64,000 bases of DNA from Alphaproteobacteria bacterium (GTDB lineage Bacteria > Pseudomonadota > Alphaproteobacteria > UBA9219), in assembly GCA_009779745.1 (NCBI GenBank), contig WRDR01000008.1, forward strand, positions 1-64,000, read 5' to 3'. Position 1 is the first letter of the stretch. The number at the start of each line of letters is the position of its first letter. A program made the position numbers and the translations under genes. A model generated the notes under the pieces. That model ran no database searches. It was not told the origin of the DNA and saw nothing but the letters and a program-made list of their open reading frames with translations. This document shows, piece after piece, positions 56,327 to 64,000 of this stretch.

Positions 56327-57076
56327 ATGAAAATACTGGTGCCTGTGAAGCGTGTTATCGACTATAACGTCAATATCAGAGTCAAGCCGGACAACAGCGC
56401 AGTAGAGACTGCAAACGTTAAAATGTCTATGAATCCTTTTGACGAAATAGCAGTGGAAGAGGCTGTGCGCCTCAAAGAGGCAAATATAGCTAGTGAAATT
56501 ATTGCTGTTAGTATCGGACCTGCCGGAGCTGTTGAGACGCTGAGAACTGCTTTGGCTATGGGTACTCAAAGGGCTATTCATGTGCCTTGCGAGATTAACT
56601 TGCAGTCTTTCATAGTAGCGGACATATTAAGCAAGATAGTGGAAAAAGAAAAACCTGAACTTGTGATTATGGGAAAACAGGGCATTGATCAGGAAGGAGC
56701 TCAGGCCGGGGCAGAGCTTGCCGCTATGCTCGGGTGGTCTCAGGGGTTGTTTGTTTCAAAGCTGCAAGTCGAGAGCGGAAAAATTACTGTTTCAAGAGAG
56801 ATAGACGGCGGTCTGGAGACTCTCTCTTTAAAGCCTCCTTCGGTTATTACTGTTGATTTAAGGCTTAATACTCCTAGGTTTGCGACTCTGCCTAATATTA
56901 TGAAGGCTAAGAAAATTGCCATAGAGACCATAGAGACTGCTGCATTGGGAGTGTCTCTGGAATCGTCTATTGAAACTCTTAAAGTTTTCCCTCCGCACAC
57001 TCGGAAGGCTGGAATCATGGTGAAAGATGTTGCAGAGCTGGTTGATAAACTAAGAAACGAAGCAAAGGTGATATAG
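56327..57076 (+). CDS. etfB: Electron transfer flavoprotein beta subunit
   Basis: AMP-binding subunit of ETF, which takes electrons from acyl-CoA and related dehydrogenases. It begins MKILVPVKRVIDYNVNIRVK and has SMNPFDEIAVEEAVRLKE, MGKQGIDQEGAQAGAELA and the C-terminal arm KAKKIAIETIE. The 249 residues are complete. It is followed by etfA after one base, forming a two-gene operon. Confidence 0.96.
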   Translation: MKILVPVKRVIDYNVNIRVKPDNSAVETANVKMSMNPFDEIAVEEAVRLKEANIASEIIAVSIGPAGAVETLRTALAMGTQRAIHVPCEINLQSFIVADILSKIVEKEKPELVIMGKQGIDQEGAQAGAELAAMLGWSQGLFVSKLQVESGKITVSREIDGGLETLSLKPPSVITVDLRLNTPRFATLPNIMKAKKIAIETIETAALGVSLESSIETLKVFPPHTRKAGIMVKDVAELVDKLRNEAKVI

Positions 57077-57077
57077 A

Positions 57078-58016
57078 ATGTCCATACTGGTAATAGCAGA
57101 ACACGATAACAAAGCACTCAAGAATTCTACGCTGCACGTCTTTACTGCGGCTTTGAAAATGAAGCCGGACGCAAAAGTTTCTGTGCTGGTAGCCGGCAAA
57201 GATGCTGCGGATGCTGCAAAAGATGCTGCGTCTGTTACCGGAGTAACTGAAGTGCTGTATTCGGACGACAAAGCCTATGAGCATTTTCTGGCGGAAAATA
57301 TGGCGGGTTTGATTGCAAAACTGGCTCCTGATTTTTCGCATGTTCTGGCTCCTGCCAATAGTTTCGGGCGCAATGTGCTGCCGCGAACCGCAGGACTTTG
57401 CCGCTCTGCCGTTGTTTCCGATATTATTGCCATAGAGGCTCCCGATACTTTCTCAAGACCTATTTATGCCGGAAATGCAGTGGCTCTGGTTAAATGTTCG
57501 GATACTATAAAGTTTATTACTGTAAGGACTACTGCTTTTGACGAGGCAAAAAAAGGCGGAGCAGCAGCTCCTATTAAAGAAGTGCCCGCAGCAGGCGATG
57601 CCGGGCTGTCTCATTTTGTCTCTTCCGATATGACTGTTTCCAAGAGACCGGAGCTTACCGCAGCAAAAACCATTGTTTCCGGCGGCAGAGGACTGGGTTC
57701 TCATGACCAGTTCCATAACCTCATAGAACCATTGGCTGATAAGCTGAATGCTGCAATCGGAGCCTCTAGGGCGGCTGTAGATTCCGGCTATGTCTCTAAT
57801 GATTTTCAGATAGGTCAGACCGGGAAAATTGTTGCGCCGGAACTGTATATAGCCGCAGGAATATCAGGGGCTATTCAGCATTTGGCAGGCATGAAAGACA
57901 GCAAAGTTATAGTGGCTGTTAACAAAGATCCTGATGCGCCTATTTTTCAGCAGGCGGATTATGGTCTTGTAGGGGATGCGGCCGTTGTTCTGCCTGAGCT
58001 TACGAAATTGATATAG
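57078..58016 (+). CDS. etfA: Electron transfer flavoprotein alpha subunit
   Basis: FAD-binding subunit of ETF. It has the N-terminal nucleotide-like domain and the C-terminal FAD domain with IVSGGRGLGSHDQF, ASRAAVDSGYVSNDFQIGQTGKIVAPELYIAAGISGAIQHLAGMKDS and VAVNKDPDAPIF. The 312 residues are complete. The ETF:quinone oxidoreductase partner is not in this window. Confidence 0.97.
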   Translation: MSILVIAEHDNKALKNSTLHVFTAALKMKPDAKVSVLVAGKDAADAAKDAASVTGVTEVLYSDDKAYEHFLAENMAGLIAKLAPDFSHVLAPANSFGRNVLPRTAGLCRSAVVSDIIAIEAPDTFSRPIYAGNAVALVKCSDTIKFITVRTTAFDEAKKGGAAAPIKEVPAAGDAGLSHFVSSDMTVSKRPELTAAKTIVSGGRGLGSHDQFHNLIEPLADKLNAAIGASRAAVDSGYVSNDFQIGQTGKIVAPELYIAAGISGAIQHLAGMKDSKVIVAVNKDPDAPIFQQADYGLVGDAAVVLPELTKLI

Positions 58017-58078
58017 AGGGGCAAAAAAATGTAAAATGTACTCTGGTAATTAGCTGTTATCTATAGTATGGTTAAAAT

Positions 58079-61018
58079 ATGAACGTATCTCATGCAATAA
58101 GCTTATGCAAAAAACTTGCTGTAAAAGGCATGGCGGCTTGCGTGTTTTGTGTTCTCTGCGCCGGACAGACAGCGGCTCAGGAACTGGAAGAACCTGCCGG
58201 CATATATATTGATGCGCCTGCGGTTGCAGAGCAGGCTGCTGAGGTCAAGCTGGCTTTGGTAAATGTCAGAACCGGAATACACCCGGAATTCGACAGAATC
58301 GCTTTTGACTGGGACAGAAAAGTTGAATACTCCATAGCAAACAAAGACGGCAGCGTCAGTATAACTTTCAGTCATAAAGCAGAGCCGTCTTTTGCTAAAA
58401 ACTTTCAGCAGAACATTTCCAGAGTTTCCGGGTTACACAGTCAGGTTGCTAACGAAGGTCTTGTTGTTTCTTTTGCAATGGATAAAAACGCAAAAATTTC
58501 TGTTTTCAGGAATAAGAATACTATAGTTGCCGATATAAAAGGAAAAGCCGGAGAAGTAAAAAGAACGGAAGAAGCAAAAATAAAGCCCGCGGCTGAAGCT
58601 GCGCAAGAGATGCCTAAAGTCGAAAAGGCAGAGGTTCTGGAAGTTCTGAAAGAAGAAAAAATTATATCGGAGTCTGCTTGGAAGACGGCTCCGGAAAAAA
58701 TAGCCGTTATAGACAGAAAGAAGTTTGCGAGTGCAGCGGTTTTTCAGAGGGCTGGAAAAGGGTTCATAATTTTTGAGTCGCAAGGTGATTTGCCTAAGAG
58801 CATGAGTACGACAATTGCATTTGAGTCTTTAGAAACGACAAGCGGCGCAGGATTTTATTTTGCGCTGCCTCTCGGAGCCAAGATTCTGGCAGAGTCGGAC
58901 GAAAAAGCAATGAATATTTTTATTGCAGATGAAAGGTATCAAACGAACAACTCGAACACAGAGATAATACCGGAGCCTGAATTTGCGCTTGGAGGACGGT
59001 ATGTGCTGCATTTGTCTCAGAAAGCGGAGCCTATTATTATCAAGGACATTACTATAGGAGACAGGCTTATAGTAGTGCCGACAAACGAAACAGTAGCTTT
59101 CGGCACTGAACAGAAAATGGCGGATTTCAGAATATTGCCGTCTGTGCAGGGGCTTGTGGTCAGTCCTATAAGAGACAATCTTATAGTAAGGGATATTGCG
59201 GACGGAATAGAGATTACTACGCCGTACGGACTGCGAATGTCGCCTGCTGCCGATATGTTTTCTACGAAAGACAGGCTGCCGTCTACGCCGCCGGTTGAAG
59301 TAGTAACTCAGAAGAATACACTTGATGTAAATCTTTGGCGCACCTCTGATGGTTTCTCTCAGACGCAACAGCGGTTGCTAGGGAATGCTACCGCTGCGGA
59401 TAATGCTGATAAAAACACAGCCAGACTGGAGCTTGCCCGCTTTTATTTTGCTTACGGGCTTGGGGCGGAGAGTTTAGCTGTATTACGGCTTATGGAAGAG
59501 AGCGATGCTGATTTGGCAAATGATTCTGATTTTATAGCGTTTAAAGCAGCGGCTTTGATACTTGCCGATAGGAATGATGCCGGACTGCTATTAATTGAGC
59601 AGCACGATCTTGCCAATCAGCCTGAGATTCTGCTGTGGAAGGCTATAGCCCTTGCACAGAAAGGCGACATAGAAACGGCATATCCTATGTTTGTGCAGAG
59701 ATATAAGATACTGGCTGCATATCCGGATCCGCTTTTGTCTAAGTTTCTTATACTTGCTATAGAGAGTGCTATTGCCGCCGACAATCTTGATTTTGCAAAT
59801 GAGCTTATTGATACTGCGCAGAAAAGACTCACGGATAATCAAGGCAGATACACCAGGTCCTTTATTAATTCTATCATAGAACCGGCTTTAAATTTTTTCA
59901 AAGGCACTATAGCTGCTAAGAAAGGCAATGCCGCTGATGCTAAGAAGTTCTGGGAGCTGGCAAAGAATTCCAACAATCAACTGTATAAGATAAGGTCGGA
60001 ACTGGGGTTGATTGAGTTGGCAGTGCTGACAGAATCCATGACGGCTGCGCAGGCTGCGGACAGGCTCGAGTCTCTGCGTTTTGCATGGAGAGGGGATAAT
60101 CTTGAGCTTGAGATACTGGAGAGACTCGGACAGTTCTATTTAGAGAGCGGCAATCTTAAACTCGCCATGAATTCTTTTGATAGAGCAAGAAAACTGTTTC
60201 CGGAAGCTCCTGCGGCTGAAGACATAAAAAACAAGATGAAAGCTTTATTCAGAGAAGCTTTTCTCGGCGGGACGAGCAGGACTCTTACTCCTTTGGAGGG
60301 GCTGGCTATTTACAAACAGTACAAAGACCTGCTGCCTGAAGGATCGGAAGGAACCGAGATATTATTATCTTTGTCTGAAAAACTGATTACGGTTGATTTG
60401 CTGTGGCAGGCATCCGAGCTTTTGACAGAACTTGTGAAAACTAAACTGACCGGAGAGGAAAGAGAAAAATACATTTTAAAGCTGGCAGGAATTCATCTTT
60501 TAAACAGCAAACCGGATCAGGCCATATCGGCTCTAGATATGCTCGGCAATATTGATGAAGCAAAATCGAATGAGGCTGATTTGCTAAGGGCTAAAGCTTT
60601 GTTTGAGAAAAAGCAGTATTTTGAGGCAAAGACATTATTAGAGAACAATTACAACACTCCGGCGCGGCTTTTGCTGGTGGATATAGCAAACAAAGAAGCG
60701 GACTGGCAGACCGCAGGGAATATATTGGTATCGCTGCTGGAAAGCCTGCCTAATAATGAGCCGCTGTCCTCAGAGAACAAAACATGGATTTTATCTGCGG
60801 CAGTTGCGCTTGCGCTTGCCCATGATGAAACAGGACTATACGGGTTATCGCAAAAATACAAAGATGTTATGGCAAAAGAACCCGGTAAAGGAGTGTTTGC
60901 TTTATTGACTTCTGCTTCCGGAGGTTCTTATGAGGATATAGCAGGCGCAGGACAGCAATTACTGCAAGTAAATTTATTCCAGAACATTCTTAATAATTAC
61001 AGAAATACTTCAAAATGA
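58079..61018 (+). CDS. Large secreted TPR protein
   Basis: The 979-residue product has a signal peptide (hydrophobic CVFCVLCAGQTAAQ). A beta-rich N-terminal region follows (VRTGIHPEFDRIAFDWDRKVEYSI, similar in style to AMIN-type envelope domains), repeated at low similarity near residues 220-330. About 500 residues of TPR-like helical pairs complete it (LARFYFAYGLGAESLAVLRL, FLESGNLKLAMNSFDRARKLF-type stretches). A periplasmic scaffold role at the cell wall is inference. Its end overlaps the next gene by 4 bases (ATGA), so the two are co-translated and probably work together. Confidence 0.75.
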   Translation: MNVSHAISLCKKLAVKGMAACVFCVLCAGQTAAQELEEPAGIYIDAPAVAEQAAEVKLALVNVRTGIHPEFDRIAFDWDRKVEYSIANKDGSVSITFSHKAEPSFAKNFQQNISRVSGLHSQVANEGLVVSFAMDKNAKISVFRNKNTIVADIKGKAGEVKRTEEAKIKPAAEAAQEMPKVEKAEVLEVLKEEKIISESAWKTAPEKIAVIDRKKFASAAVFQRAGKGFIIFESQGDLPKSMSTTIAFESLETTSGAGFYFALPLGAKILAESDEKAMNIFIADERYQTNNSNTEIIPEPEFALGGRYVLHLSQKAEPIIIKDITIGDRLIVVPTNETVAFGTEQKMADFRILPSVQGLVVSPIRDNLIVRDIADGIEITTPYGLRMSPAADMFSTKDRLPSTPPVEVVTQKNTLDVNLWRTSDGFSQTQQRLLGNATAADNADKNTARLELARFYFAYGLGAESLAVLRLMEESDADLANDSDFIAFKAAALILADRNDAGLLLIEQHDLANQPEILLWKAIALAQKGDIETAYPMFVQRYKILAAYPDPLLSKFLILAIESAIAADNLDFANELIDTAQKRLTDNQGRYTRSFINSIIEPALNFFKGTIAAKKGNAADAKKFWELAKNSNNQLYKIRSELGLIELAVLTESMTAAQAADRLESLRFAWRGDNLELEILERLGQFYLESGNLKLAMNSFDRARKLFPEAPAAEDIKNKMKALFREAFLGGTSRTLTPLEGLAIYKQYKDLLPEGSEGTEILLSLSEKLITVDLLWQASELLTELVKTKLTGEEREKYILKLAGIHLLNSKPDQAISALDMLGNIDEAKSNEADLLRAKALFEKKQYFEAKTLLENNYNTPARLLLVDIANKEADWQTAGNILVSLLESLPNNEPLSSENKTWILSAAVALALAHDETGLYGLSQKYKDVMAKEPGKGVFALLTSASGGSYEDIAGAGQQLLQVNLFQNILNNYRNTSK

Positions 61019-62316
61019 CTAAAAACTTATTGTGCGTGATGCTTATAGGTTTTGTATTAATGTATGCCGGACAAGCATATGCGGAGGATAGAATCGCCGT
61101 CTCTTTTTTTGCAGTACCTTTCAGCAACAGGTTTTTAGAAGAACCGGAAGAAGAAGCAGGATTCATAAGAGTCATTGTGAATTCTAAAACTAAGGACGGA
61201 GCTTACGAGCCGCTGGTTGGAGGAGAGATTTCCACAGCTCTGAGAGCTACGCCGCCGGATTCTGCGTGGAAATATTATGTATTCGGCAGCAGTGCTGAAA
61301 ACAAATTTTTTGTCAAAAAACATTTTGTAACAAACATGGAAGGCGAGGCGGTAATTTCTTTGCCGCTGGAGGGGCTGCCTGAAAAACTGATTGGATTTTA
61401 CGAGTTAGTAATATCTGTGAAGGTATATGATAGTTATGCGGCAAGGCAAGCAAAGGATATTTCTTTGCCGTTGAAGCCTGTACCGTATGCAGTAGGAATA
61501 AAGGCTGAGAAAGGCAAGAGAAAGGATACGGTGAATTTTTCTTTGATAGCCTTGTCGCCGGACTGCGATCTTGGAGTTGTTGAAGAGGCAAGCTATGAGC
61601 TTTACGAAGCAGAGGGCAAGAAATTTCTTTGGTATACGGACGCTGGCAGGTGGAAATATAAACTGCAGCCTGAACTAAAGCTCATAGATAAAAACAATAT
61701 TGAGTTTCAAGGCGGGCAAGCTCTTTTATCAGTTCCGGCCAAAGATTTGAATTATAAATTAGAAATTAAGTCCGGAAAAAATGTTATAGCAGAGGCATCT
61801 TTTAATCCGGCAAATGAAAAAATAATAAAAACTGAAAACAACAGAAAACAAAACCTTCCGAATAAAGCTGTGTTTACGGATATTGCTCTTCTCAAGCCTT
61901 ACGAGGCTCCGTCAAGCAATTTGTCTATGAAGATTACTAAACTGAACGGAGTCCCTTTACAAAGCAATGCTAAATTGACTCAGGGCGATATTTTTGTTTT
62001 CGCTCTTAAAGGTTCTTTGAAAAATATTATGCCTGCCGGGTCCAAAGACAATTCGTTGCTTGTAATCTTTAGAGACAAAAACATACGGCCGCTTGGCTGT
62101 CCGTTATTATCAAATACTGATGTTCTTTCCTCTGCTCCGTGGCTTGCTGTTCAGAGTGTTTCGGACTGGAGTCACTGCGAGTTCGACAACGACACTCTTT
62201 CAGTCCTCATAGAGAATCCGCTGCCCACCAACATAAACATAGTATTCTTTGCCAAAGCACTTCAAGCTACAACAGCAGACAGCATATCTCTGCCTGCTGT
62301 AAGGATTATAAAATAG
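61015..62316 (+). CDS. Secreted protein of unknown function, 433 aa
   Basis: It begins with a signal peptide (LLCVMLIGFVLMYAGQAYA) and continues as a beta-rich periplasmic protein with few Cys. Recognisable segments include VAVSFFAVPFSNRF-like start, ISLPLKPVPYAVGI and a C-terminal strand-rich part ending LPAVRIIK. No family recognised. It is translationally coupled to the TPR protein (ATGA overlap). An 11-bp hairpin overlaps its stop. Confidence 0.65.
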   Translation: MTKNLLCVMLIGFVLMYAGQAYAEDRIAVSFFAVPFSNRFLEEPEEEAGFIRVIVNSKTKDGAYEPLVGGEISTALRATPPDSAWKYYVFGSSAENKFFVKKHFVTNMEGEAVISLPLEGLPEKLIGFYELVISVKVYDSYAARQAKDISLPLKPVPYAVGIKAEKGKRKDTVNFSLIALSPDCDLGVVEEASYELYEAEGKKFLWYTDAGRWKYKLQPELKLIDKNNIEFQGGQALLSVPAKDLNYKLEIKSGKNVIAEASFNPANEKIIKTENNRKQNLPNKAVFTDIALLKPYEAPSSNLSMKITKLNGVPLQSNAKLTQGDIFVFALKGSLKNIMPAGSKDNSLLVIFRDKNIRPLGCPLLSNTDVLSSAPWLAVQSVSDWSHCEFDNDTLSVLIENPLPTNINIVFFAKALQATTADSISLPAVRIIK

Positions 62317-62349
62317 TGTGGAGTTGGTGCATATTCTTAACTCCACACT
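62315..62349. terminator. Convergent hairpin between the 433-aa gene and tgt
   Basis: AGTGTGGAGTT (62315-62325) pairs perfectly with AACTCCACACT (62339-62349). It is made of GGAGTGT-type 7-mers in facing orientation between convergent genes. No long T-run follows, so termination strength is uncertain. Confidence 0.6.
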
Positions 62350-62379
62350 CCAAACTCCACACTTAATAACTCCATTCTA

Positions 62380-63990
62380 TTAAATGAATTCATCATCGTA
62401 CACTCCCCATATCTCCGGCTTTCTCATAAAGCCTTTGGCTTCGGGGAATTTTATTTTGCACCAGCTCATCTCGCACGACACAACTTGTCCTATGGCTCCG
62501 GCCTCAACATTGGCAATAACTCCGGAACTTACGGACATTCCTTTGTAAATTTTCGCACTATCAGCAGATACAAAAATTGTTCTTTTAGATGAAACTGCTG
62601 TTCTTCTGACCCACCCCATATCTCCGTGAGGATCGCGAATCCTAAGCCACACATCGTGTTCTGCAACAACTTCAACAGGCAACGCCTGCTTTTTATATAC
62701 CCAGTCTGTCGGATAGCGTCCCCCGGGTCCCGTACGCACACTGGTCTGTTCTTCCCGCAAAGACACAAACCTCGGAATTTCTTTTCCGGGTGCTCTGACA
62801 CCTCCGGCAAACGCCACATCTGACATTACTAACGCCAACAGCATACAAAAGCATAAAAAAATACTTCTCATAACTCCATTTTCCATTTTCAATTTCTCAT
62901 AAAACGCTGCGGCAAAAGAATTTAGTGCTTTTTTCGCAATCGCCTCTCTTAAATCTCTCATGAGTTTCTGATAATAATGAGTATTATGTAAAGAAAGCAG
63001 CATAGCACCTAAAATTTCCTCATTCCTGAACAAATGATGCAGATATGCTCTGGAATATCTCATACACGCAAGACAAGTACACTCTTCATCTAGCGGTCTT
63101 GCATCTTCCATATGCTGCGCATTGCGAATGTTCAAAGAGCTTCCTGTAACCCACGCCTTGCCTGTCCGCCCCGACCTCGTGGGAATCACGCAGTCAAACA
63201 TATCTACGCCTCTTAACACAGCACCTACAATGTCGTCCGGATTTCCTACTCCCATAAGATATCTGGGCTTATCGGAATGCAGAGCAGGTATTGTCTCGTC
63301 CAGAGTCCTAAACATAGCCTCCTGCCCCTCTCCTATGGCTAATCCTCCGATACCGTACCCATCAACATCTAATGCGTTTAAGACTTCTGCTGAAAACTGC
63401 CTCAAGTCCGGAAAAATATTGCCCTGATTGATTCCGAACAGCGCATAACCCTCGCGCCTGACAAAAGCCTTTTTACAGCGTTCCGCCCATCGCATAGACA
63501 TCTTCATAGACGCTTCCGCTTCTTCATGAGTACACGGAAAAGGGGTACACTCGTCCAGTGCCATAGTAATATCGCTGTCTAGCAAATGCTGAATCTGCAT
63601 AGACCTCTCCGGAGTCAGCTCATGCTTAGAACCGTCTATGTGCGATTGGAATGTAACACCGTTCTCGGACAGAGTCCTCAGCTTTGCAAGAGACATCACC
63701 TGAAAGCCTCCTGAATCCGTCACAATAGGACCGGGCCAATCCATAAACTTATGAAGCCCCCCCAGTTTCGCGACTCTTTCCGCAGTAGGTCTTAGCATAA
63801 GATGATACGTATTGCAGATAGCCAGTTCTGCTCCTGCACTTCTCGCCATGTCCGGAAAAACAGCCTTTATAGTCGCCGCAGTTGCAGTCGCCATAAAACA
63901 CGGAGTCTCAAAAGTCCCGTGAGCAGTATGAACCCGCCCTGCCCTTGCTTTGTCTTCTTGATGCAGTATTTCAAATTTAAAAATCGTCAT
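62380..63990 (-). CDS. tgt: Queuine tRNA-ribosyltransferase fused in frame to a secreted SH3-domain protein
   Basis: Residues 1-367 are a complete Tgt, which inserts preQ1 at tRNA position 34: [30 protein letters not shown], the catalytic [10 protein letters not shown] block and the zinc site [17 protein letters not shown]. Residues 368-373 (KMENGV) come from period-7 repeat DNA (62871-62900). From Met374 a signal peptide ([20 protein letters not shown]) and two SH3-like domains of the COG3807 type follow ([44 protein letters not shown]). In relatives these are two separate genes. There is no stop between them here. Either one fused chain is made, or the ATG at 62871 starts the SH3 protein separately. 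Confidence 0.85.
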   Translation of the reverse strand: MTIFKFEILHQEDKARAGRVHTAHGTFETPCFMATATAATIKAVFPDMARSAGAELAICNTYHLMLRPTAERVAKLGGLHKFMDWPGPIVTDSGGFQVMSLAKLRTLSENGVTFQSHIDGSKHELTPERSMQIQHLLDSDITMALDECTPFPCTHEEAEASMKMSMRWAERCKKAFVRREGYALFGINQGNIFPDLRQFSAEVLNALDVDGYGIGGLAIGEGQEAMFRTLDETIPALHSDKPRYLMGVGNPDDIVGAVLRGVDMFDCVIPTRSGRTGKAWVTGSSLNIRNAQHMEDARPLDEECTCLACMRYSRAYLHHLFRNEEILGAMLLSLHNTHYYQKLMRDLREAIAKKALNSFAAAFYEKLKMENGVMRSIFLCFCMLLALVMSDVAFAGGVRAPGKEIPRFVSLREEQTSVRTGPGGRYPTDWVYKKQALPVEVVAEHDVWLRIRDPHGDMGWVRRTAVSSKRTIFVSADSAKIYKGMSVSSGVIANVEAGAIGQVVSCEMSWCKIKFPEAKGFMRKPEIWGVYDDEFI

Positions 63991-64000
63991 AATTTTCCAT

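Overview
The window reads as a chromosome segment of a diderm, LPS-making alphaproteobacterium of moderate-to-low G+C, with mostly streamlined housekeeping content. Pointers to that class are the YlxR-L7Ae fusion next to nusA and infB, LpxI as the lipid A pyrophosphatase, RNase J, the order ffh-rpsP-rimM-trmD-rplS, the COG3807-type SH3 protein, and a 2086-residue two-TM coiled-coil protein resembling the polar scaffolds GPR and TipN. Genus or order cannot be fixed from the sequence; a host- or gut-associated lineage is possible because the trp genes look Clostridia-like.

Layout. 1-6.4 kb: partial transketolase, a small unknown gene, a frameshifted small gene, tRNA-Gly, bamD, lpxC, a lipoprotein and fumC. 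6.4-15 kb: a tight Fe-S operon sufB-C-D-S-U-T running into pepN and lpxI. 15-22 kb: the giant coiled-coil gene and a 700-bp gap. 22-28 kb: a small secreted Cys-rich protein, then the infB, ylxR, nusA, rimP operon, in which RimP has lost its C-terminal domain. 27.9-28.7 kb: a small cassette (XRE regulator with an amber stop, operator, secreted peptide) between inverted palindromic repeats. 28.8-36.5 kb: rpoN, dnaK, groES-groEL, and a DsbD/ScsB-like thiol reductase. 36.6-42.6 kb: a structured leader RNA with an unknown gene, yqgE, a methyltransferase, rnj, and an unknown protein with an HEXXH motif. 42.7-46.1 kb: rplS-trmD-rimM-rpsP-ffh. 46.3-51.3 kb: a double cold-shock protein and a trpF-B-A-D-C operon without trpE or trpG. 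51.3-64 kb: dut, an SPFH/NfeD pair, rpsO-pnp, etfBA, two secreted envelope proteins, and tgt fused in frame to a secreted SH3 protein.

The most informative regulatory finding is a complete attenuator before trpF: promoter, leader peptide with Trp-Gln-Trp, a 1:2 hairpin, a 2:3 antiterminator and a 3:4 terminator. Other RNA-level signals are near-identical 35-nt leader elements before rpsO and pnp, a terminator just before rimP, a leader with competing hairpins before the gene at 36979, and a 22-bp pairing between the end of trpA and the ribosome site of trpD.

The most unusual genome-wide feature is a family of period-7 arrays (GGAAAAT, GGAGTGT, GGAATTA, GTAGAAT and relatives, mixed in one register) at most gene borders. 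Some arrays encode the ends of proteins (BamD, YlxR, LpxI, Dut) and one bridges the Tgt-SH3 fusion. At convergent gene pairs the arrays face each other and form hairpins. Several dispersed palindromic repeat families lie beside them. No rRNA, CRISPR array, prophage or intact insertion sequence was seen.
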